Shown here piece by piece: positions 1-5,784 of a stretch of 8,315 nt of DNA. The translations under genes were made by a program, and so were the position numbers. Under the pieces are notes generated by a model that searched no databases, was not told the origin of the DNA, and saw only the letters and a program-made list of their open reading frames with translations. Positions within the stretch are counted from its first letter, which is position 1; each line of letters starts with the position of its first letter. Where the stretch lies: positions 7,852 to 16,166 of the forward strand of contig PKZC01000285.1 in the NCBI GenBank assembly GCA_003132905.1, given 5' to 3'. Source of the stretch: Bryobacterales bacterium. Lineage in GTDB: Bacteria > Acidobacteriota > Terriglobia > Bryobacterales > Bryobacteraceae.

Positions 1-138
1 GTCGCGGGCGATCATCGTCGACTCCGAGATCGAGGGGATGCCGGCCAGCCCCAGCTCGACCGAGACTGCTCCCTCGTGCATCACGCCGGCGCGCGACAGC
101 GCGGGATCCTCCTCGTGCAGCGCGAGCACGCCGCCGGG
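1..138 (-). other. pyrC: Dihydroorotase-like internal fragment joined in frame to the spermidine synthase domain
   Basis: Reading the same minus-strand frame, codons at 1-117 encode HEEDPALSRAGVMHEG, then a GLAGIPSISESTMIARD stretch. From memory of the family this matches the middle of class I dihydroorotase: Bacillus subtilis PyrC has AHCEDNSLIYGGCVHEG followed by NGLNGIPSICESVHIARD. Dihydroorotase catalyses the reversible cyclisation of carbamoyl-aspartate to dihydroorotate in pyrimidine synthesis. Only about 45 residues are visible, from the strand carrying the metal-site histidine onward; the N-terminal HxH metal motif is absent because spermidine synthase sequence precedes it. GC is about 71% here (1-120) versus about 57% at 141-300. 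The join lies in the codons for GGVLALH (115-135), which suit either family. It may be an assembly chimera or a recombination product; a working fusion enzyme seems unlikely. Confidence 0.7.
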
Positions 139-1944
139 CGTCAGACGACGCCGGTAGATGTCGGCGCACTCCGCCGTCAACAAATGCATGGGTATAGAAT
201 CGCCGGAAAAAGCATCCACGGCGATTAAGTCGAAATCGCGCGATTGCCCCTCGGCCAATTCCCGTTCCAACTGCACGCGCGCGTCGCCTAAGACAATTTC
301 GGTGTGGGCGTTCGAATCGCTCAAAAAGGAAAACCAGGTGCGCGCGATCTGCTCCACATCCGGATTGATTTCATAGAAGCGAAATGTATCGCCGGGGCGT
401 CCCCAAGCGGCCAGGGTGCCGGCGCCCAAGCCAACCACGCCGATCCGCCGGTTCGGCTTCTCGATCGCATTCAAGGCCGTGGCGATGCCACTGTGCGGCC
501 CATAGTAAGCGGTGGGCCAATCTTTTCGGGCCGCCTGCAAGTATTCGAAGCCGTGCCGGGTGCGGCCATGCTGCAATTCGCGAAAAGGACCATTGCCATC
601 TTGGCGCGCCGTTACGCGGAGGATGCCATAGAAATTTCGTGCGCTCACTTCAACGCCTAGTTTTCCCGTGGTCACGGTGGCGACCAGCGCGGTGAACCCT
701 CCGATGAGCAAGGCCATCAAAGGCAAGCGGACGGCAAGATTGCGGCTGGTCCATTGAGCCAGTGCGCCCGAGCGCATCCAGCCTACGAATCCCAGCAGAC
801 AAGCGGCCGCAAAGCCGATCTGGTATTCGCTAAATTCGGTAAATAGCCGCGGCGCGACAAGGGCGACGAAAACTCCACCGATTGCGCCGCCGGCCGCAAT
901 GGTCAGATAGAACGTCGTGAGATAGCGCGATGCGGGGCGTGAAAGCGCCAGTTCTCCTTGGCAAATCATGCAAGCTACGAAGAGCGCAATCAGATATATG
1001 ATTAGCTGCCAACGCAGCGACAGCCCAATGGACACGCTGGGAAGCGCGGAGGCGATGGGCGCGAAAAGTCCCAGCGCGATGGCCAATGGCATCCGAAAAT
1101 AGAAACGGTCGCTTTCAAAAGCGAGCACGAAGGTGAGCAAGTAAATCGCCAGGGTTGCCACCCAGAGGAACGGACTGACGGCGATGTCTTGGGAGATTTG
1201 ATTGGTGGTGGCCACCAGCAACGTGGAAGCGCAGGCGGAAAGCCCAAGCCAGAACAGTACGGTTCCGAGTGCGGGGCGGGCCTGCTGTTCGATCTCGCTG
1301 TCCGACGATGCCGCCGCCAGTATGACGGAACGCAAGCGCCAAGCGGTGAATCCGCAAAGGATTGCGAATAGTAAGTACAGCGCAGTCCAGATGGAGCCTT
1401 GCGTGCGCAACCGCAGCAGCGGCTCAAAAACGAATGGATAGCTCAATAGCGCAAGGAACGATCCGAAATTGGAGAGGGCGTAAAGTCGCCAGGGTGATTT
1501 TTGCGGATTATCGATGGTAAACCAGCGCTGCAGCAGCGGTGCCGTCGACGACAAGAGCAGGTAGGGGCCACCCACTGTCAGCGTGAGAAGAAGTAAAATC
1601 CGGCCGGAAGGATCGGCGGAGGAAGCAGGCTTCCAAATCGCCGCACTCGGATGCAGGGGTAGAAATGCAAGCGACGCGAGCAGCAATCCGATGTGGATGC
1701 CGGCCTGAAGACGCACGCTCGCGAGCGACCCCAGCCAATGCGCGTACGCGTAACCAGCCAGCAAGCAGGCCTGGAAGAACAGCAAACAAACAGTCCAGAC
1801 AGCGGGGCCGCCGCCAAACCACGGCAGGATGTACCGTCCGATTATCGGCTGCAATTGAAACAGCAGAAATGCGCTCAAAAATATGGTGATAGGACAGAGA
1901 AGGGCAAACAGAACATGATACGTTGGGAGGATAAATGAACCCAA
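1..1944 (-). CDS. Membrane-fused spermidine synthase-like protein, 3' end outside window
   Basis: The minus-strand frame is open from the left edge to an in-frame stop at 2062-2064 (648 codons if started at TTG 1944). The N-terminal half is a series of hydrophobic helices, beginning with ITIFLSAFLLFQ and a GRYILPWFGGGPAVW motif typical of fused MFS/spermidine-synthase-like membrane proteins. Further helices follow, including a QGELALSRP and LTTFYLTIAAGGAIGG stretch. The C-terminal half, from about residue 500, carries a class I SAM-binding glycine motif (GVVGLGAGTLAAWG), an acidic FYEINPDV strand and VDAFSGDSIPMHLLT, which is the spermidine synthase core. True polyamine synthesis is not established for these fused proteins. 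The start is uncertain: no in-frame ATG lies near the expected N-terminus (the nearest is at 2050-2052), and the candidates GTG 1962, TTG 1944 and CTG 1911 all lack a clear ribosome binding site. Codons below about 138 switch to dihydroorotase-like sequence, so the true C-terminus is missing. Confidence 0.85.
   Translation of the reverse strand, partial: MGSFILPTYHVLFALLCPITIFLSAFLLFQLQPIIGRYILPWFGGGPAVWTVCLLFFQACLLAGYAYAHWLGSLASVRLQAGIHIGLLLASLAFLPLHPSAAIWKPASSADPSGRILLLLTLTVGGPYLLLSSTAPLLQRWFTIDNPQKSPWRLYALSNFGSFLALLSYPFVFEPLLRLRTQGSIWTALYLLFAILCGFTAWRLRSVILAAASSDSEIEQQARPALGTVLFWLGLSACASTLLVATTNQISQDIAVSPFLWVATLAIYLLTFVLAFESDRFYFRMPLAIALGLFAPIASALPSVSIGLSLRWQLIIYLIALFVACMICQGELALSRPASRYLTTFYLTIAAGGAIGGVFVALVAPRLFTEFSEYQIGFAAACLLGFVGWMRSGALAQWTSRNLAVRLPLMALLIGGFTALVATVTTGKLGVEVSARNFYGILRVTARQDGNGPFRELQHGRTRHGFEYLQAARKDWPTAYYGPHSGIATALNAIEKPNRRIGVVGLGAGTLAAWGRPGDTFRFYEINPDVEQIARTWFSFLSDSNAHTEIVLGDARVQLERELAEGQSRDFDLIAVDAFSGDSIPMHLLTAECADIYRRRLTPGGVLALHEEDPALSRAGVMHEGAVSVELGLAGIPSISESTMIARD
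1925..1930 (+). promoter_or_regulatory. Ribosome binding site of the small membrane protein gene
   Basis: GGGAGG lies four bases before the ATG at 1935. It is the best Shine-Dalgarno match I see in the window and fixes that start codon. It also means the divergent minus-strand gene, if started at TTG 1944 or further upstream, overlaps this signal. Confidence 0.7.
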
Positions 1945-2480
1945 GTGAATTGGACGAGGCACTGGAAGTACTGGCTGATGCGCCTCCCGCTGCTGCGGCG
2001 TGGAGTCCGTCGTTACTGCGCCTGGGCTATGCTTTGGAGTTCCTAATCGCATTGATTGCCATTATCAGTGTATGGAGCGAAATTGGCGGACAAGGCCATC
2101 TCGATCTTATGCCTTGGTACATCAAATTAGTATGTATCGGGGGCCTGGCGTGGTGTTGCGTGCGGTTCACCGCAGCCATTGTAGAACAAAAACAAGTTTG
2201 GACGCGGCGTACCATAAGCTGGTTTGCGGGCATCTTACTGTTTTGCGTCGCCATGGGCGGGATCACGTATTATTATCACTTGCACGAAGAGCAAGATGGC
2301 GGAGATGATGACAACAGCGCTGCCGCTGCGAATATAACGAGTCTAGGAACTTTTTTCTATCATGCCAGTAAACGGACTGAGCCCTCAATTCCAATTTGCC
2401 GCCTGGCGCGTCCCGCAATTTCCACGGGCCATCGAATACCCGTTGGAAGTGATGGACGAGATCCGAGCCTTCGCATGTGA
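1935..2480 (+). CDS. Small three-helix membrane protein of unknown function
   Basis: The start ATG is preceded by a strong GGGAGG. The 181-residue product has a short acidic, alanine-rich N-terminus. Three hydrophobic segments follow at about residues 27-47, 61-83 and 93-114, then a YYYHLHEEQDGGDDD stretch that is strongly acidic after the last helix. I do not recognise a family. The last 40 or so residues (from about codon 143) are read from DNA that also encodes the start of the next gene in another frame. They are Pro/Arg/Ser-rich and unlike a conserved domain, so the functional protein is probably residues 1 to about 142. The gene is co-directional with, and overlaps by 119 nt, the JAB-like membrane protein gene, which suggests co-transcription. 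Such a long overlap is unusual and may reflect a late-lost stop codon or a sequencing indel in the T6 run at 2351-2356. Confidence 0.65.
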   Translation: MNPSELDEALEVLADAPPAAAAWSPSLLRLGYALEFLIALIAIISVWSEIGGQGHLDLMPWYIKLVCIGGLAWCCVRFTAAIVEQKQVWTRRTISWFAGILLFCVAMGGITYYYHLHEEQDGGDDDNSAAAANITSLGTFFYHASKRTEPSIPICRLARPAISTGHRIPVGSDGRDPSLRM

Positions 2481-3891
2481 CGAATCGTTACAGCTTTCCC
2501 GCGGCGGGGATGATGTGGGAGGCGTTCTTTTCGGAACGCGCCGGGACGACCTGATCCGCATCCTGACTTGGCGGCCCATTGCTTGCGATCGTACGCAGGG
2601 CGAGGGTCTGCGCTTGTCTTATAACGATCGCATGAACCTGGCCGTGCAGTTGGAAATGGCCCGGCAGAATGCAGACTTGAAGGACCTGCGTCCGCTGGGT
2701 TGGTTCGTGTCGCACTTACAAGGCGAGGTCGCTCTGTCTGAGTCGGATCTGGAGACCTACAACGGTTTCTTTCCGGAGTCGTGGCAGGTGGCGCTGGTCA
2801 TCCGTCCGCAAGGGAATGGGCACGCCCGGGCGGGATTCTTTGTGCGCGAAGCCGAGGGGAAGGTGCAATCGGAGACCAGCCATCAGTGCTTTGATTTGGA
2901 GCCGCAGCAGTTGGCGTCCGCGCCTCCGCCCCCGGTGGCATCGAATGTTTCGAAGGCTGCGCCGGTAACCGAGCCCGCGCAACGGGAGCAAGTTCCGATC
3001 ATGACACCGGCGCCACCGGCCCCAACGGCGCAACCGGCACCGATCGCGCCACAGCCTCAAGTTCCAATTCAAACGGCTCCAGTGCCTGAGGCCGTAGTAC
3101 CGGTGAAGGTGGTCAAGCCGATTCAGAGCGCTCCACCGCTGCCACTTGCAGAACGCGTACCAGCAGCTTCGCCACCAACGCCTCCCTCGCTTCCGATACA
3201 GCGCGTAGAGCCGGCAAAACCGATTCCGCCGTCACCTGCGATTCCGCCGGGCGCGGTTGAGTCGCCCAGCTTCCAAATGGATGAGGACCTTCCTACGCGC
3301 GAGCGATGGCTTTGGGCCATACCCATTCTTCTAGCGCTCGGGATCGCGGCGTTTATGCTGTACCAACGCCGCGCTCCCACGTCCATCGCGCTTCGTGCGT
3401 CGAATGAAGCCCAAACGGCGCAACTGGCATGGGACGCAAATTCGCGCGTGGTACGGGACTCAGACCGCGGCGAGATCGAAATCAACGATGGCGGCAAGAC
3501 GTCGCACGTCGCGCTTACCAGTGAGCAATTGCACGCCGGCAAATTGTCGTACGTACCGCTGTCGGGCGACGTCACCTTCGTCTTGACGATTTATCCGGCG
3601 GCGGGCGGCGAGCCCTTGCATGACTCAACAAGGTTCATCGCAGCTTCACCACCACCGGCCTCGGTGCCCCATGCACCCACCGAACCACCTCAACTGCTGC
3701 CGGCCAGTCCACCCGCGGCAAGCGCGGCCGCTCCTCCGCCAGACGCCGGGCGCGACACACTCGAGCGGCAGGTGCAGCAACTAAAAATAGAGCTCGGCAA
3801 TGAACGTGCCCACTCTTCTGAATTGCAAAACCTGGTTCGAATTCTGGAAAACCGCTTGAGCATTAAGCCCGAAGATCGGCAACCTCACTGA
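2362..3891 (+). CDS. Degenerate JAB/MPN-domain membrane protein with Pro-rich linker and C-terminal coiled coil
   Basis: The 509-residue protein has several parts. Residues about 22-165 resemble a JAMM/MPN (Mov34/PAD-1) fold: DVGGVLFGTR at 51-60, GWFVSHLQGEVALSESD at 113-129, then FFPESWQVALVIRP and an AGFFVREAEG strand. Residues 186-303 are a low-complexity Pro/Ala/Val linker. ERWLWAIPILLALGIAAFML (314-333) is a single transmembrane helix followed by basic QRR. Residues 341-427 look like a beta-rich domain (LAWDANSRVVRDSDRGEIEI, then SGDVTFVLTIY). A second Pro/Ala-rich spacer precedes a short coiled coil (464-499). The basic side after the helix leaves orientation unsettled. Canonical JAMM enzymes coordinate zinc with HxH and a downstream Asp; here the first His is Val116, while His118, Ser126 and Asp129 remain and the upstream Glu is Asp51. 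Peptidase activity is therefore doubtful and a binding or scaffold role is more likely. An in-frame TAG at 2344 bounds the start; ATG 2452 is an alternative that would shorten the overlap with the upstream gene. Confidence 0.8.
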   Translation: MPVNGLSPQFQFAAWRVPQFPRAIEYPLEVMDEIRAFACDESLQLSRGGDDVGGVLFGTRRDDLIRILTWRPIACDRTQGEGLRLSYNDRMNLAVQLEMARQNADLKDLRPLGWFVSHLQGEVALSESDLETYNGFFPESWQVALVIRPQGNGHARAGFFVREAEGKVQSETSHQCFDLEPQQLASAPPPPVASNVSKAAPVTEPAQREQVPIMTPAPPAPTAQPAPIAPQPQVPIQTAPVPEAVVPVKVVKPIQSAPPLPLAERVPAASPPTPPSLPIQRVEPAKPIPPSPAIPPGAVESPSFQMDEDLPTRERWLWAIPILLALGIAAFMLYQRRAPTSIALRASNEAQTAQLAWDANSRVVRDSDRGEIEINDGGKTSHVALTSEQLHAGKLSYVPLSGDVTFVLTIYPAAGGEPLHDSTRFIAASPPPASVPHAPTEPPQLLPASPPAASAAAPPPDAGRDTLERQVQQLKIELGNERAHSSELQNLVRILENRLSIKPEDRQPH

Positions 3892-3900
3892 CGACGCATC

Positions 3901-3932
3901 GTCATTTGAAGTGAGGCCCGGTCATTTGAAGT
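3901..3932. repeat. 12-bp direct repeat at convergent gene ends
   Basis: GTCATTTGAAGT occurs at 3901-3912 and again at 3921-3932, 20 bases apart. The second copy contains the stop codon and last two codons of the minus-strand GGT gene; the first lies in the 30-base gap after the plus-strand gene. It looks like a small local duplication of the GGT 3' end. I see no convincing stem-loop terminator in this gap. Confidence 0.75.
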
Positions 3933-5592
3933 AGGGATCGGGCTCCGGGATCGCTGCGCCATCCTTGCGTGGAGAGGAAGCACCGTAGTTAATTTTGGTG
4001 GCCGAGTCATGCAGGATCGCCTGGCCGCCGCCCATCAGACCGGAAAAATCTCCCTGCACCTCGAGCCGATGTCCCTTCTGCTCCAGTTGGCCGCGGACGA
4101 CGTCGGGCACTCGCGCCTCGATCAGCAGGTCGCAGCCACTCACGCCGAGCTTGGTGAAACGCGGCGCTTCGAGAGCGGCCTGAATGTTCATCTTGTGATC
4201 CACGATGTTGCTCACCACTTGCATCTGCGCCTGCGCCTGATTGATGCCGCGCATAATGCCGAACGCGATGTGCTGCGTGCCTTGTTCCAGAAATCCAGGA
4301 ATGATGGTGTGGAAGGGACGTTTGCGCGGCGCGAGTGCGTTGGGATGATTCGGATCGAGATCGAACGCGGCGCCGCGGTTGTGCAGTAGAAAGCCCATTC
4401 CCTGCACAACGATTCCAGAGCCGAAGATATCGTAGTTGCTCTGAATCCAGGAGACGGTGTTGCCCTCTTTATCCACCGTGCTTAAGTATGTAGTGTTGCC
4501 GTGCGCGTCTTGAGGACTGCCCGGCTCGACGTTGCAATGGGCCTTGGCTGGATCGATTGTTGCCGCTCGTTGTTTGCCGTAGGCCTTCGATAGCAGGCCT
4601 GCGACGGGCACTTGCGAGAATTTCGGATCGCCCACATAGCGGTGCAGGTCACGAAGCGCCAGCTTATCGGCTTCGATCTTGAGGTGTAGCGCTTCCACGC
4701 TCGACGGATCGTATTGCGGGAGCGGGAAATTCTCCAGAATATTGAGCATTTCAAGCGTCCCAATTCCCTGCCCGTTGGGCGGAAGCTCGGACACTTTCCA
4801 TCCGCGATAGTTGGTCGAAATGGGCTGCACCCACTCGGGCTGATACTCACGCAGATCGGCGGCTGTCATCGTTCCCCCGAGCTGTTGCGAGGTTTTGAGC
4901 AGCGCCTCGCCTACCGGACCCTCATAGAAAGCTCGCGCGCCCAGTTCCGCGATCAGGCGAAACGCATGGCCCATTTCGGGATTGCGAAAAATCTCGCCTA
5001 CTTTGGGCGCGGTGCCGTGAGGCAAATAAATTTTACGCGCGTCATCAGTCAAGCGCGCGTTCGTATTTTCCCAATCCCACTGGATGAGCTCAGTGACCGG
5101 GAAACCATTTTCGGCATAGTAAATGGCGGGTTTGAATAAATCTGCCCAAGGAAGCCGTCCGAAGCGCTTATGGAGCATTTCCCATCCCGCTACGCAGCCC
5201 GGCACGGTCACGGTATGAATCCCGGCGCCGGGCATATTGTTCATACCCTTTTTCTTCAGATAATCGATGCTCAAGGCTTTGGGCGCCCATCCACTGGCAT
5301 TGATGCCGACCAGGGTTTCGGTCTTGGCGTCCCAAATCAAGGCGAAAAGATCGCCGCCCGGCCCATTCATCATGGGCTCTACGACGCTTAAGACCGCGTT
5401 TGCGGCGATGGCTGCGTCGACGGCCGATCCGCCACGCGCGAGAACCTGAGCGCCGGCTTGCGAAGCTAATGTTTGGGCGGTCGCGACGATTCCGCGCGTC
5501 GTGATGGTCATCGAGCGCGCTTGAGAACGATCCTGCGCGCTCAGCATGGCGGGAATCAGCAGCAGCAGCAGAAAAAGATGGGATGTGGTCAC
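3922..5592 (-). CDS. ggt: Exported gamma-glutamyltransferase-family Ntn hydrolase
   Basis: The 556-residue protein begins at GTG (5592), bounded upstream by an in-frame TAA. It has a signal peptide: a leucine-rich core at residues 6-13, with likely cleavage after AMLSA at 19. This places it in the periplasm. The GGT fold is clear: AGAQVLARGGSAVDAAIAAN (46-65), MMNGPGGDLFAL (74-84), PPNGQGIG (271-278), and the autoprocessing site HGNTTYLSTVD (364-374), where Thr367 would become the N-terminal nucleophile of the small subunit. FGSGIVVQGMGFLLHN and RKRPFHTIIPGF follow. Canonical GGTs cleave and transfer the gamma-glutamyl group of glutathione and related peptides. Two positions differ: the Arg that binds the glutamyl carboxylate in E. 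coli GGT (FREMAP) aligns with Ser in NASGWAP, and the Gly-Gly oxyanion segment reads MRGINQ at 447-452. The substrate may therefore not be glutathione; a related acylase or hydrolase is possible. It is convergent with the preceding gene and divergent from the efflux operon. Confidence 0.92.
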   Translation of the reverse strand: MTTSHLFLLLLLIPAMLSAQDRSQARSMTITTRGIVATAQTLASQAGAQVLARGGSAVDAAIAANAVLSVVEPMMNGPGGDLFALIWDAKTETLVGINASGWAPKALSIDYLKKKGMNNMPGAGIHTVTVPGCVAGWEMLHKRFGRLPWADLFKPAIYYAENGFPVTELIQWDWENTNARLTDDARKIYLPHGTAPKVGEIFRNPEMGHAFRLIAELGARAFYEGPVGEALLKTSQQLGGTMTAADLREYQPEWVQPISTNYRGWKVSELPPNGQGIGTLEMLNILENFPLPQYDPSSVEALHLKIEADKLALRDLHRYVGDPKFSQVPVAGLLSKAYGKQRAATIDPAKAHCNVEPGSPQDAHGNTTYLSTVDKEGNTVSWIQSNYDIFGSGIVVQGMGFLLHNRGAAFDLDPNHPNALAPRKRPFHTIIPGFLEQGTQHIAFGIMRGINQAQAQMQVVSNIVDHKMNIQAALEAPRFTKLGVSGCDLLIEARVPDVVRGQLEQKGHRLEVQGDFSGLMGGGQAILHDSATKINYGASSPRKDGAAIPEPDPYFK

Positions 5593-5646
5593 GAGCCATT
5601 CATTTTACATGACTCCTTCACCGGCCACGCAGCAAAGCCGCATCCG

Positions 5647-5703
5647 CTAAAATAGAGGAGTCTCACTAAAATAGAAGAGTCTCACTAAAATAGAGGAGTT
5701 CCA
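5647..5703. repeat. Three tandem 19-bp repeats upstream of the efflux operon
   Basis: CTAAAATAGAGGAGTCTCA occurs at 5647-5665, with one change at 5666-5684 (AGAAGAG) and two changes at 5685-5703 (ending TTCCA). The copies abut with no spacer. A looser pair, GAGTTGGGTC (5711-5720) and GAGTTGAGTC (5726-5735), follows. The array occupies the divergent intergenic region between the GGT gene and the efflux operon, so it could hold regulator binding sites or repeated promoter elements. It could also be a neutral tandem duplication. Confidence 0.9.
5686..5691 (+). promoter_or_regulatory. Candidate -10 element (TAAAAT) repeated in each 19-bp unit
   Basis: Each repeat unit carries TAAAAT (5648-5653, 5667-5672, 5686-5691), which fits a sigma70-type -10 box. 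It is followed 7-8 bases later by purines suitable for transcription initiation. The expected -35 window upstream of the last copy (around 5663-5668) reads TCACTA, which is not a good -35. This is therefore only a candidate promoter for the efflux operon, possibly activator-dependent. Confidence 0.3.
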
Positions 5704-5784
5704 CTCCAAAGAGTTGGGTCGAGAAGAGTTGAGTCAAGGTCGCACCTCATCGCATCTAACTCCATTTAGGCCCAAAGGCTGTTC

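Noticed and set aside
158..695. Overlapping plus-strand open frames at 158-376, 304-660 and 384-695
   Set aside because: They lie antisense to the clear spermidine-synthase domain, have Arg/Pro/Ser-rich compositions and no recognisable motif.
830..1822. Minus-strand ATG-started frames at 830-1012, 1002-1427 and 1508-1822
   Set aside because: They are out of frame with the continuous open frame that carries the conserved membrane helices; their low-complexity Arg/Ser/Pro content marks them as shadows.
2351..2357. Programmed frameshift producing a fusion of the 1935 and 2362 genes by -1 slippage
   Set aside because: The -1 frame after the slippery run reaches a stop at 2369-2371, so -1 slippage would truncate and not fuse; fusion would need a +1 shift or an indel.
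2926..3275. Proline-rich coding stretch as a DNA-level repeat or CRISPR-like array
   Set aside because: The codons vary and there is no fixed repeat-spacer period; it is simply a low-complexity protein linker.
5602..5607. Minus-strand TAAAAT just upstream of the GGT GTG start as a leaderless promoter
   Set aside because: No -35-like hexamer lies at the expected distance, and a single AT-rich hexamer is weak evidence.
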